Source: Sphingobium vermicomposti (lineage in GTDB: Bacteria > Pseudomonadota > Alphaproteobacteria > Sphingomonadales > Sphingomonadaceae). Taken from it: 64,000 bases of DNA. The stretch is from NCBI RefSeq assembly GCF_011762025.1, contig NZ_JAASQR010000002.1:1-64000 (forward strand). The letters are read 5' to 3'. Position 1 is the first letter of the stretch; each line of letters starts with the position of its first letter. Shown here piece by piece: positions 33,516 through 42,410 of this stretch. A program made the translations under genes and the position numbers. A model generated the notes under the pieces. The model searched no databases. It saw only the letters and a list, made by a program, of their open reading frames with translations, and was not told the origin of the DNA.

Positions 33516-35735
33516 TCAGGTAATCACCACGACCCTCGCCCGGCCGATCCGGTCCATTGGCTTAACCACTACCTTGTCGCCCATACGGTCGAAGGCGATA
33601 TCTACTTGCGCTTCGCCGACCACCAGCCCGTAAAGCTGCAATTCATCCAGGAATCGGGGCAATGTCGGTTCGTTAAGCGTAATTTCCGCGCCCGCGACGT
33701 TGAAGCCAAGGCCAAGGCACGACTGGACCAGCGAAAGCGGGGCGGCGGCTGACCATGCCTGGGGGCTGCAGGCGACGGGGTAGAATGTCGGACCCTGCGC
33801 GCGGCGGCGCGGGAAGCCGCAGAACAATTCGGGCAGACGCATCAGGTCGACATAGGTCGCCGCCGCGAACAATCCTTCGAATATCCGGGCAGCCTGCGTG
33901 CGATAGCCATAGCGCGAGAAACCCGATGCGATGAGCGCATTGTCATGCGGCCAGATCGACCCGTTATGATAGCTCATGGGATTATAGCGCGCCTCGGTCG
34001 ACGCGATGGTCCGCACGCCCCAGCCGGAAAAGGATGACGGGGCCATCAGCGCCCCCACCACCTGTTCCGCGCGTTCTTCCAGGGCAAGACCAGTGAACAG
34101 GACGTGCCCGGCATTGGAGGATCGGACGCGGCAGGGACGCTTTTCGCCATCCAGCGCCAGCACATAGGTGCCCAGCTGTCCGTCGAAAAAGGCTGCGTCG
34201 AACCTTGTGCGCAGGTCTTGCGCGCGGTCCCGATAATGGGCCGCCCGCTCCAGCTTTCCTATCGCCGTGTAGATGGCTTCCGCAGCCGTCCACGCGCCGT
34301 AGACATAGGCCTGCACCTCCGCCAGCGCGATCGGTCCGCGCGCGATCGTGCCGTCTGCATGAAAGACGGAATCGTGGCTGTCCTTCCACCCCTGGTTGAT
34401 CAGCCCCTGATCGGTCAGGCGGCCATATTCGACAAAGCCGTCGCCGTCGCGGTCGCCATGTTCGTCGATCCACTGCAACGCTGCTTCAATGTTCGGCAAT
34501 AACGAAGTCAGATAGGCGCTATCGGCAGTGCGCTCCAGATAAGCACCCGCCAGCATGACGAACAGCGGCGTGGAATCGATGCTGCCATAATAATGGCGGA
34601 ACGGGACTTCGCCCAGTTCGGCCATTTCGCCATGGCGCACCTCATGCAGGATCTTGCCCGGTTCCGCGTCGGCGGCGGCGTCGAACTCATGCGCCTGATG
34701 CGCGGCGAGATAGCCCAGAACGCCGCGGCTGATGCTGGGGTCCAGCCATAATGTTTCCAAGGCGGTGATGATCGCGTCCCTGCCGAACACCGTGCTGAAC
34801 CAAGGGATGCCGGCGTAGGGATAGGGGCCATATTCCGTGTCTGTGGACAGCATCGTGATATCGGCGACCGAACGCCGCGCGACTTCATTGAACAGCTGGT
34901 TTGACGACCGGACGGTAGCGGAACGGGCGCGTGATTGTTTGAGCGCCTGCATCGAATCCCGCAGCGATTTCAGGAAAGGCCGCGAAAGCGGTTCGTCCGT
35001 CAGCTCCATTCGCCCGCAACTGATGCGCATGTAGAGCGTCGCCCGTTCACCGGGCAGGACAGTCAGCGTGAACCGCGCATGGTTGTCGGTCAGCTCCTGC
35101 GGTTTCGGATCGAAACACAGATGCGTTTCGCGCGTGCGCGAATCCCGCCCTTCATAGCTTAGCAGGACATCTGCCTCACCAATCACCGGGTCGTTCATGT
35201 TGCCCTTGCGCAATCGGGTCATGCCCCGAATTTCGAACAGGTCGGCAAAATCGGCGGCAAAGCTGATATCGACCGTGACCGTTCGCGGTTCGGCATCGAA
35301 ATTGCGAATGGTGATGCGTTCCTGAACGGCACCTTCCCACAGGAAGCGGGTGCGGCGCAGGTGGATAAGGTCATGTTCGACCACGACCCGTCCGTCGCCG
35401 CCCGAAAAATCGGGATTGGTAAGATCGCAGGTCAGGATCGCATTATCGTCCCGCAAGGCGGAGCTCAGCAGGATGGGGCGCAGCCCGTTGATGGTCAGAT
35501 AGAGGTGCGACAGATGCCGTGTGTCGCGGTGATACAGGCCTTCGGGGCTGCCCGGTCCGGCGATGGCGTCGCCACTATGGTCAAACACCGCAAAGCTGTC
35601 GCCATGCTTCATCGTCCGGGGCCTGCGTTCATGCAGCGACGCGGTGGCCGGAATGAAGAATTGCATCTGCGCCTGCGACAGCATCTGTCCCGGTTCTGGG
35701 GTTGGCAGGTCGGGCTGCACCTGGCTCGCGGTCAT
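33516..35735 (-). CDS. amylo-alpha-1,6-glucosidase / glycogen-debranching-like enzyme
   Basis: Seen: an N-terminal debranching-type domain with GDSFAVFDHSGDAIAGPG and YHRDTRHLSHLYL, and a C-terminal (alpha/alpha)6 glycosidase with PWFSTVFGRDAIITALETL, WIDEHGDRDGDGFVEYG and SIWPHDNALIASGF. The length is 739 residues from ATG 35735, which has a strong AGGAGG site; an upstream frame to 35960 overlaps the glycosyltransferase and is not used. Known: this family hydrolyses alpha-1,6 or related glucosidic bonds in stored glucans. It lies 10 bp behind the glycosyltransferase gene in one operon. Inferred role: turnover or trimming of a glucan or a compatible-solute oligosaccharide. Confidence 0.87.
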   Translation of the reverse strand: MTASQVQPDLPTPEPGQMLSQAQMQFFIPATASLHERRPRTMKHGDSFAVFDHSGDAIAGPGSPEGLYHRDTRHLSHLYLTINGLRPILLSSALRDDNAILTCDLTNPDFSGGDGRVVVEHDLIHLRRTRFLWEGAVQERITIRNFDAEPRTVTVDISFAADFADLFEIRGMTRLRKGNMNDPVIGEADVLLSYEGRDSRTRETHLCFDPKPQELTDNHARFTLTVLPGERATLYMRISCGRMELTDEPLSRPFLKSLRDSMQALKQSRARSATVRSSNQLFNEVARRSVADITMLSTDTEYGPYPYAGIPWFSTVFGRDAIITALETLWLDPSISRGVLGYLAAHQAHEFDAAADAEPGKILHEVRHGEMAELGEVPFRHYYGSIDSTPLFVMLAGAYLERTADSAYLTSLLPNIEAALQWIDEHGDRDGDGFVEYGRLTDQGLINQGWKDSHDSVFHADGTIARGPIALAEVQAYVYGAWTAAEAIYTAIGKLERAAHYRDRAQDLRTRFDAAFFDGQLGTYVLALDGEKRPCRVRSSNAGHVLFTGLALEERAEQVVGALMAPSSFSGWGVRTIASTEARYNPMSYHNGSIWPHDNALIASGFSRYGYRTQAARIFEGLFAAATYVDLMRLPELFCGFPRRRAQGPTFYPVACSPQAWSAAAPLSLVQSCLGLGFNVAGAEITLNEPTLPRFLDELQLYGLVVGEAQVDIAFDRMGDKVVVKPMDRIGRARVVVIT

Positions 35736-35745
35736 GCGTCCCTCC

Positions 35746-36846
35746 TTAGCCAGCGGCCTGAAAGTGAAGTTCCGCCTCCTTGCCCCGCCGATCGGGGAGG
35801 CGGACGGCCGGAGTGCGCGCGCCGGACAGGTCCTGATAGATGGCGACATAATCCGCCGCCATACGGTCTGCCGTGAAACGTGCGTCAAAGGCGGCGCGCA
35901 CCTTGGCGCGGTCCAGTTCGTCCAGTCGCGCGACCGCGTCGACCGCCTGGTCTTCGTCATTCACGATGAACCCCGACACGCCATGATCGATGATTTCCGG
36001 CACCGACCCACAGCGAAAGGCAATGACGGGCGTGCCGCAGGCCATCGCTTCGATCATGACCAGCCCAAATGGTTCTGGCCAGTCGATGGGGAAGAGCAGG
36101 GCGCTCGCATTGCCCAGAAATTCGGCCTTTTGCGCTTCGTTGATCTCACCGATGAACTCGATATTGCGATAAAGATCGAGCAGGGGCGCGATCTCGCTTT
36201 CCCAATATCCCCGGTCCACATTGTCGATCTTCGCCGCGATCTTCAGCGGCTTTCCAGACCGGGCGGCGATGCGGATCGCCCTGTCGGGTCGTTTTTCAGG
36301 AGAGATGCGGCCAAGGAAGGCGAGATAGCCGTCCTGCCTGTCGATGCGGGGCGAAAGCAAATCCGGCGGAAGACCGTGAAGCACCGTTCCGGCCCAGTTC
36401 ACCGGGGGCATCGGCAGCCTTTGATTGTCAGAGATCGACACCAGCCTGTGGTCCGGGAAAGCCCGGTAAAAGGCAGGAAGATCGGGCAAGTCCAGACGGC
36501 CGTGCAGGGTGGTGACCGTTCGGCCGATAAAGTCCTGCACCATCGGCATGTGCAAAAGGTCGATGTGGAAATGCAGGGCGTCGAACTCATCGGCCCGCTG
36601 GCGCACGGCGTCCAACAGCATCATGTGATAGGGGATGGGGTCCTGAACCAGGGGGTTCAGGCGCAGCGCCGTCTTGGTGATCGGCACCAATTTGGCGCGA
36701 GTCACTGAATCGCCACTGGCAAACAGGGTCACTTCATGCCCCTGATCGACCAGGGCTTCGGTCAAATAGGAAACGATGCGCTCTGTGCCGCCGTAAAACT
36801 GGGGAGGGACACTTTCAGCCAAGGGTGCAATCTGGGCAATCTTCAT
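35746..36846 (-). CDS. GT4-family glycosyltransferase
   Basis: Seen: the GT-B start MKIAQIAPLAESVPPQFYGG with GGTERIVSYLTEAL, and the C-terminal donor site EPFGLVMIEAMACGTPVIAF (E-x7-E) with GSVPEIIDHGVSGF. Length 366 residues from ATG 36846. Known: retaining GT4 enzymes transfer sugars from nucleotide donors. It is the first gene of a two-gene operon with the amylo-glucosidase; the 486-bp gap upstream should contain the promoter. Donor and acceptor are unknown. Confidence 0.9.
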   Translation of the reverse strand: MKIAQIAPLAESVPPQFYGGTERIVSYLTEALVDQGHEVTLFASGDSVTRAKLVPITKTALRLNPLVQDPIPYHMMLLDAVRQRADEFDALHFHIDLLHMPMVQDFIGRTVTTLHGRLDLPDLPAFYRAFPDHRLVSISDNQRLPMPPVNWAGTVLHGLPPDLLSPRIDRQDGYLAFLGRISPEKRPDRAIRIAARSGKPLKIAAKIDNVDRGYWESEIAPLLDLYRNIEFIGEINEAQKAEFLGNASALLFPIDWPEPFGLVMIEAMACGTPVIAFRCGSVPEIIDHGVSGFIVNDEDQAVDAVARLDELDRAKVRAAFDARFTADRMAADYVAIYQDLSGARTPAVRLPDRRGKEAELHFQAAG

Positions 36847-37332
36847 GCGCGCGTTTCCTAATATAAGAAAGTCGCTCCGCAGCCGCTTCGGCGCGAAACG
36901 ATGGCGTGGGTAGAAAGCGCGACGCTACCCCTGAGTTGCATGGAAACGTTCCTCCACGATAAATATAGCCATGGTGCCAGCGGATCGGTTTGCCGTTACG
37001 ATTTCGTCACGATGCCATGGACGGCTGGGGGTGAGCCGGGGCGGGCATCATGAGCGTTGTTGTGGCCCAATGCAAAGTCGCTGCATGGCTATGAGCAATA
37101 TTTTGTAACGATCGGCAAATTTCAGAGACATTCATCCTTCCTAAGGCCTTTGCGATCCGATCTCTGTCTGCAAAGAAGATGCCATGCTGTCCTTCCTCGC
37201 CTCGGCCACCATACAGCCGCCTGCGCCGTTGCGGCATCTTGCGGACCTGGGTCTTGGCACCACTCGTTGCCGGGCCATTGATGTCAGGAGCGGCGCGGTT
37301 GGCGGTTGGCAAACATCGTCAGTCGAGTGCGG
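36847..37332. other. divergent intergenic region
   Basis: No convincing gene. It separates the minus-strand glycosyltransferase operon from a plus-strand response regulator, so it should hold both promoters. On the plus strand TTGCAT, an 18-bp spacer and TAAATA occur near 36937-36966, a plausible sigma-70-like pair but far from the regulator start. Short frames inside have no recognisable motifs. Confidence 0.45.
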
Positions 37333-38043
37333 ATGAGTGTGCCCCTGATATTGGTGGCCGATCGGCACCCGGACACACGCCAGCAGCTGTGCGCATCCCT
37401 GGAAGACAGCGGCTTTCGCGCTATCGGTGCCGGGTCTGCGCCGGACATATGGAATGCGTTGGACAGCACGCCGGTCAGCGCCCTCGTGCTCGACGCCGAC
37501 CTGCGCGGAGCGGACGGGATGGACTTGTGCCGCGACGTGCGGGAACGCAGCCAAGTGCCTGTCATCCTGGTGAGCGCCAACTGCACCGAGGTTGATCGCG
37601 TCGTCGGCCTGGAACTGGGGGCTGACGATTATATGGCCAAACCCTATTCCACGCGGGAACTGGTCGCGCGGCTTCGCGCGGTGATGCGGCGGGGGAGGAC
37701 CGAAAGGGCTTTGGGCCTTCGCCGCCAGAGCGAGGCATGTTTTGACGGATGGGCCGTCAACTTCGCCCGGCGAGAGGTGCTGGGTCCTGATGGTCGCCCC
37801 ATACACCTGACGGCTGCGGAATTTTCGTTGCTGGCTGTGCTGATCGACCATGCCCAATCGGTGATCGCCCGCAACCGCGTCATGGAATTGGCGGGCGTGC
37901 GTGAAGCGCCATCCTCCGATCGCAGCATCGACGTGCTGGTCAGCCGTCTGCGTCGCAAGCTCAGCCGGGGCGGCGGCACCGCGCCGATTATCACCGTGCG
38001 TGGGGTGGGGTATATGTTGAGCGCGGCCATCGACCGGCGCTGA
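37333..38043 (+). CDS. OmpR-family response regulator, orphan, atypical acidic pocket
   Basis: Seen: a receiver domain (LILVADRHPDTRQQ; phosphoacceptor Asp54 in LVLDADLRGADG; Lys in MAKPYSTRE) and a C-terminal winged helix with SSDRSIDVLVSRLRRKLS and VRGVGYMLSAA. No kinase gene is beside it. The usual acidic pair after ILV reads A-D-R, so one of the two metal-binding acids is replaced by Arg. The DNA-binding half closely resembles the regulator at 41700. Inferred: it may be weakly phosphorylated or phosphorylation-independent, and may share targets with its paralogue. ATG 37333 is the start. Confidence 0.88.
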   Translation: MSVPLILVADRHPDTRQQLCASLEDSGFRAIGAGSAPDIWNALDSTPVSALVLDADLRGADGMDLCRDVRERSQVPVILVSANCTEVDRVVGLELGADDYMAKPYSTRELVARLRAVMRRGRTERALGLRRQSEACFDGWAVNFARREVLGPDGRPIHLTAAEFSLLAVLIDHAQSVIARNRVMELAGVREAPSSDRSIDVLVSRLRRKLSRGGGTAPIITVRGVGYMLSAAIDRR

Positions 38044-38171
38044 TCCCAAAAAATCGGCCAGACACATAATTTAACAAAAGCGCTGCGACGCAGCAAAAAC
38101 GCGATCCTATCCTTCATGCTTAGACCGGTCTGCCCCCTGACCGGCGAAATGCAATATGAAGGAAAGAAGCC

Positions 38172-38873
38172 ATGAACGAGCTCATCGGTCGCGTCTTCAG
38201 TTTCGAGAAGCATGTCTTCCCGAACCAGAGCGTGCTCTATAACCGGCTCGCCAGCGATGGACAGAGCCCCAAGGCGCTGATGATTTCCTGCGCCGATTCC
38301 CGCATCGTGCCCGAACATATCATGCAGGCCGATCCCGGTGACCTTTTCGTCTGCCGCAACGCCGGGAACATCGTGCCCCCCTATGCGACGCAAAATGGCG
38401 GCGTGTCGTCGACCGTGGAATATGCGGTCATGGCGCTGGGCGTGCGCGACATCATCGTGTGCGGCCACAGCGACTGCGGCGCAATGAAGGCGCTGGTCAA
38501 TGAAGCGCCGCTTGCCGCCATGCCCAATGTCGCCGCCTGGCTGCGTCACTCTCGCGCCGCGCAGAAAGTGTGTCAGGACAGCTATCCCGATGATGTGAGC
38601 GATGCCGAAAAAGTGCGCAACATGACGCTGGAAAATGTCGTCGTTCAGCTTGCACATTTGCGCACCCACCCGTCGGTCGCGTCCGGTATCGCTCGCGGTG
38701 AAATCGCCCTCCATGGTTGGATGGTGGATATTCACGCTGGCCAAGTGCTGGGCCTGGATGGAGAGACGGGCCGCTTCGTGCCGCTGCGCGAAGGTGAGCC
38801 TATGCCGGTCGCCCTGCCACACGCCCAACGTCTGGCTGCGGGCGTGCCTCCTGTCGCGCAAGCGGCGGAGTAA
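38172..38873 (+). CDS. beta-class carbonic anhydrase
   Basis: Interconverts CO2 and bicarbonate. Seen: zinc ligands and active-site dyad in MISCADSRIVPEHI (Cys40, Asp42, Arg44) and VCGHSDCGAMKAL (His99, Cys102), and the NAGNIVPP loop. Length 233 residues. A GAAGGA site precedes ATG 38172. The next gene, only 4 bp downstream, is a SulP transporter. Inferred: the two form a bicarbonate uptake/hydration module, as in other CA-SulP pairs. Confidence 0.95.
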   Translation: MNELIGRVFSFEKHVFPNQSVLYNRLASDGQSPKALMISCADSRIVPEHIMQADPGDLFVCRNAGNIVPPYATQNGGVSSTVEYAVMALGVRDIIVCGHSDCGAMKALVNEAPLAAMPNVAAWLRHSRAAQKVCQDSYPDDVSDAEKVRNMTLENVVVQLAHLRTHPSVASGIARGEIALHGWMVDIHAGQVLGLDGETGRFVPLREGEPMPVALPHAQRLAAGVPPVAQAAE

Positions 38874-38877
38874 GCGC

Positions 38878-40371
38878 ATGTTGAAAGCCCTATCTGGCGG
38901 CACGTTCAGCCGCGACTTCACTGCTTCCATCGTCGTGTTCCTGGTGGCGATGCCGCTGTGCATGGGCATCGCGGTCGCCTCGGGCGTTCCGCCGGAAAAG
39001 GGGTTGATCACCGGCATCATCGGCGGCGTGATCGTTGGCCTGCTGGCGGGTTCGCCCTTGCAGGTCAGCGGTCCGGCGGCCGGTCTTGCGGTCATCGTCT
39101 TTGAAATCGTGCGGGAACAGGGCTTGTCCGCTCTGGGTCCGATCCTGATTTTGGCGGGTGCCATTCAGGTGGTGGCCGGGCTGTTGCGCGTGGGCGGCTG
39201 GTTCCGCGCCATTTCTCCAGCGGTCGTTCATGGCATGCTCGCCGGTATCGGCGTGCTGATCGTCGTGGGTCAGTTTCATGTCCTGTTTGACGATAAGCCG
39301 CTGTCGAGCGGGCTTGCCAATCTGATCGCGATGCCGGGGCAGATTTTCGGCCTCAGCAACCAGGATGCAGCCACCGCCTTTGCGATTGGCCTGGTCACCA
39401 TTGGCGGCATGGTCGGTTGGGAAAAGATCCGACCGGCATCGCTGAAATTGCTACCGGGCGCGCTGGTCGGCGTGGTTCTGGCGACGCTCGTCGCATTTCT
39501 GCTCAGCCTACCAGTTGCGCGCGTTGTGGTGCCGGAATCCATCACGGCGGCAGTGTCCCTCCCCGGCGAAGGCCTGCTCCAGCTGCTGCTGAGTCCGACC
39601 GTCATCACCACCGCCATCGCAATCGCCTTTATCGCCAGCGCTGAAACGCTGTTGTCGGCGGCTGCGGTCGACCGCATGCATGATGGCGTCCGCACCAATT
39701 ATAATCGCGAACTGAGCGCGCAGGGCGTCGGCAACCTGCTTTGCGGCTTTGCGGGCGCGCTGCCGATGACCGGTGTGATCGTGCGAAGCTCCGCCAACGT
39801 GCAGGCAGGTGCCAAGACGCGCCTTTCGGCAATCCTGCACGGCGTCTGGATATTGGGCTTTGTCGCCCTCCTTCCCTGGCTGCTGCGCGAAATCCCGATG
39901 GCTGCACTGGCGGGCATTTTGGTGGTGACCGGCGTCAGGCTGGTCAGCCTCGATCATGCAAGGCATTTGTTGCATCGCTACGGCCCGCTTCCTGCGATTG
40001 TATGGGCCGCGACCTTGATCATGGTCGTGGCGGTGGACCTGCTGACGGGTGTCCTCGTCGGCATCGGCCTGTCGCTGCTTGAACTGGTGCCGCATGTGCG
40101 TCGCCTGGGCCTGGGCTTTGATGAAAGCCCTGACGGCGATGCGCATGAGCTCGCTTTGCACGGGTCGGCGACTTTCCTGACGCTGCCCAAGCTGTCGGCC
40201 AAGCTGGATTCCGTTCCTGCTGGGCGCAATGTGATCCTGAACGTGGAACGTTTGGGTCATATCGACCATACCTGCGCGGAAATGTTGCGTGAATGGATCG
40301 ATCGCCGTCGCGGCGGGGGAACGCCAGTCGAATTGTCGGGGGCAGGGCGCTTGCGCAACCTGGCTGCCTGA
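38878..40371 (+). CDS. SulP-family anion (probably bicarbonate) transporter
   Basis: Seen: about 12 membrane segments beginning DFTASIVVFLVAMPLCMGIA with the SulP motif GLITGIIGGVIVGLLAG and SGPAAGLAVIVFE, and a C-terminal STAS-like domain from about residue 420 (GSATFLTLPKLSAKL; NVERLGHIDHTCAEML). I start at ATG 38878, 4 bp after the carbonic anhydrase stop, because the frame upstream lies within that gene. Known: SulP proteins carry sulfate, bicarbonate or C4-dicarboxylates. The carbonic anhydrase partner favours bicarbonate. A strong terminator follows. Confidence 0.9.
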   Translation: MLKALSGGTFSRDFTASIVVFLVAMPLCMGIAVASGVPPEKGLITGIIGGVIVGLLAGSPLQVSGPAAGLAVIVFEIVREQGLSALGPILILAGAIQVVAGLLRVGGWFRAISPAVVHGMLAGIGVLIVVGQFHVLFDDKPLSSGLANLIAMPGQIFGLSNQDAATAFAIGLVTIGGMVGWEKIRPASLKLLPGALVGVVLATLVAFLLSLPVARVVVPESITAAVSLPGEGLLQLLLSPTVITTAIAIAFIASAETLLSAAAVDRMHDGVRTNYNRELSAQGVGNLLCGFAGALPMTGVIVRSSANVQAGAKTRLSAILHGVWILGFVALLPWLLREIPMAALAGILVVTGVRLVSLDHARHLLHRYGPLPAIVWAATLIMVVAVDLLTGVLVGIGLSLLELVPHVRRLGLGFDESPDGDAHELALHGSATFLTLPKLSAKLDSVPAGRNVILNVERLGHIDHTCAEMLREWIDRRRGGGTPVELSGAGRLRNLAA

Positions 40372-40395
40372 CCCTTTCATCACTGCATAGTGAAG

Positions 40396-40425
40396 CCGCC
40401 GCATCCCAAGGGTGCGGCGGTTTTT
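40396..40425 (+). terminator. rho-independent terminator after the SulP gene
   Basis: Stem CCGCCGCA / TGCGGCGG (extended by CC/GG inside), small CAAG-type loop and a run of five T at 40421-40425, 25 bp after the transporter stop codon. Ends the carbonic anhydrase/SulP operon. Confidence 0.85.
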
Positions 40426-40660
40426 CTATGGCGACACGACAGGCGGAAACATTATAGAAATAATATAGAAGTGTTTTAGCAAAAAACTGTGCTTTCAGAG
40501 GCACAGGTGGTTGCTGTCTTCGCAGTTGCGAGAAATCGCCATTCTCTTGAGGGGAATCCGCGCCTATCAGGGCGCTGATCCACCGGTATCGAGGGCGAAT
40601 AGATCCTTGGGCCTTGGTTGGACGCAGGACGGAACATTCTTACCATGAGGGGAATGTTTC

Positions 40661-41512
40661 ATGAAATATCAGATCGCCTGTGCCGCTCTCGCCTTGATGT
40701 CGAGCGTACCTGCCTTCGCTCAGGAAGAGCCAGCTGGCCCCGTTACCATTTCGGGCAGCGTTGCTCTGGTTTCCGACTATCGCTTCCGCGGCGTATCCCA
40801 GACCGACAAGGGCATGGCCATTCAGGGCGGCATCACCGCAACCCATGAAAGCGGCCTCTATGCCGGCACCTGGGCTTCCAACCTGGGCGGTTGGGGTCGT
40901 TTCGGCGGCGCCAACATGGAACTCGACCTGTTCGCAGGCTATGCCATTCCGCTGGGCGATTCCGCCACGCTGGACGGTGGCCTGACCTGGTACATGTATC
41001 CGTCGGGTGCCGATGAAACCGATTTCGCCGAAGTCTATTTGAAGCTGTCGAGCCAGGTTGGTCCGGTCAAGGGCCTGCTGGGCGTCGCCTATGCTCCCAA
41101 GCAGCAGGCGCTGGGCAAGGTCTACAACAACGCCGCCAGCAACGCGGCAGGTATCCCGGACAATCCGGGCGACAAGGAAGACAATCTGTACGTCTGGGGT
41201 GACATCAGCGGTTCGGTTCCGAACACGCCGGTAACGCTGAAGGCGCATCTGGGTTGGTCGAACGGCAATTCCGGCCTTGGCCCGAACGGCACGTCGATCG
41301 CGCCGACCGGCAAGTATCTCGACTGGCTGGTGGGTGCGGATGTCGCCATCCCCGGCACGCCGCTGACGCTGGGCGTCGCCTATGTCGACACCGACATCGC
41401 ACGGGTTGAAGAAAACTACATCCGTCCGAACTTCATGGTCAACGACGGCAAGGGCTTTGGCGAATCGATCGCACGTAGCCAGGTCGTCTTCTCCCTGTCG
41501 GCTGCCTTCTGA
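40661..41512 (+). CDS. TorF-family outer-membrane porin-like protein
   Basis: Seen: a signal peptide (MKYQIACAALALMSSVPAFA, cleaved before QE), then alternating beta-strand sequence with the family start VTISGSVALVSDYRFRGVSQ and the family segment GGLTWYMYPSGADETDFAE, and a C-terminal strand ending in Phe (VVFSLSAAF), as in outer-membrane barrels. Length 283 residues. Known: TorF (Gcw_chp) proteins are putative porins common in alphaproteobacteria. The AT-rich 40450-40490 stretch likely contains its promoter. A strong hairpin follows, then an OmpR/kinase pair that might control it. Confidence 0.88.
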   Translation: MKYQIACAALALMSSVPAFAQEEPAGPVTISGSVALVSDYRFRGVSQTDKGMAIQGGITATHESGLYAGTWASNLGGWGRFGGANMELDLFAGYAIPLGDSATLDGGLTWYMYPSGADETDFAEVYLKLSSQVGPVKGLLGVAYAPKQQALGKVYNNAASNAAGIPDNPGDKEDNLYVWGDISGSVPNTPVTLKAHLGWSNGNSGLGPNGTSIAPTGKYLDWLVGADVAIPGTPLTLGVAYVDTDIARVEENYIRPNFMVNDGKGFGESIARSQVVFSLSAAF

Positions 41513-41518
41513 TGAACA

Positions 41519-41548
41519 GTGCCGGGACCGGTTCGCCGGTCCCGGCAC
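41519..41548 (+). terminator. strong hairpin after the TorF porin gene
   Basis: Perfect 13-bp stem GTGCCGGGACCGG / CCGGTCCCGGCAC with a TTCG tetraloop, 6 bp after the stop codon. Only short T stretches follow, so it may terminate transcription or protect an abundant porin mRNA from 3' decay. Confidence 0.8.
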
Positions 41549-41699
41549 ATTCTACCGCCCCCGGCGCATTTGTCATTTCCATGACAAATTGTTGCTGATC
41601 GGGCCAGGAACCGTTGCTGAGGCACGGTTTGGTTGACCGCCCCGGATACGGCCCGTATTTCGCAGCTATGATTGCAGATTTCAGCGCGACGACTGCGGC

Positions 41700-42410
41700 A
41701 TGACCGCTCCGACGATCATCCTGGTAGAGGATGACCCGCCACTTCGCACGCTGACCGCCCGGGCGCTCCAGGAACATGGCTATCAGGTCCGGCCTGCCTC
41801 TTCGGGACCGGAAATGTGGGTCGCCTTCGACGCGGGGCCTGTCGATCTGGTCGTGCTGGACGTCATGCTGCCGGGCACCAACGGCATCGACCTTTGCCGC
41901 CAGATCCGCCGCAAAAGCGACGTCCCCATCATCTTCATCAGCGCCAAGGGCAGCGAAACCGATCGCATCGTCGGGCTGGAACTGGGCGCGGACGATTATC
42001 TGCCCAAACCCTTTGGCACGCGTGAGCTGATCGCGCGCATCCGCGCAATCCTGCGCCGCGTCGGGGTGGAGCGCGGACCGGACGAGCATCGCGACAATGA
42101 AGCGCGGTTCGATGGCTGGGTCGTCAACTTCCCCCGGCGTGAATTGCGCTCTCCTACCGGCGGAATTGTCGACCTGACCGGCGCGGAGTTCGACCTGCTG
42201 GGCAGTTTCCTCAGCCACCCGCAACGCGTCATCGCGCGCGAGCGATTAATCGAACTGTCGCGCACCCGCATGGGCGACAGTTCCGACCGCAGCATCGACG
42301 TGCTGGTCAGCCGGCTTCGCCGCAAGCTGTCGATGGAGGACAGGGCCGCGCCGATCACGACCGTTCGCGGCGTCGGATACATGTTTAACGCGGAAGTCAG
42401 CCGCGCTTGA
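41700..42410 (+). CDS. OmpR-family response regulator
   Basis: Seen: receiver domain with ILVEDDPPLRTL, phosphoacceptor Asp54 in VVLDVMLPGTNG and Lys in LPKPFGTREL, and a winged-helix output domain with SSDRSIDVLVSRLRRKLS and VRGVGYMFNAE. Standard length of 236 residues, ATG 41700. The stop overlaps the TTG start of the histidine kinase. It is paralogous to the orphan regulator at 37333. Known: OmpR-type regulators often control porins and envelope functions; the porin gene upstream is a natural candidate target. Confidence 0.95.
   Translation: MTAPTIILVEDDPPLRTLTARALQEHGYQVRPASSGPEMWVAFDAGPVDLVVLDVMLPGTNGIDLCRQIRRKSDVPIIFISAKGSETDRIVGLELGADDYLPKPFGTRELIARIRAILRRVGVERGPDEHRDNEARFDGWVVNFPRRELRSPTGGIVDLTGAEFDLLGSFLSHPQRVIARERLIELSRTRMGDSSDRSIDVLVSRLRRKLSMEDRAAPITTVRGVGYMFNAEVSRA

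Noticed and set aside
37644..39164. 506-codon open frame antisense to the regulator, carbonic anhydrase and SulP genes
   Set aside because: It crosses three well-supported sense genes and has no recognisable domain.
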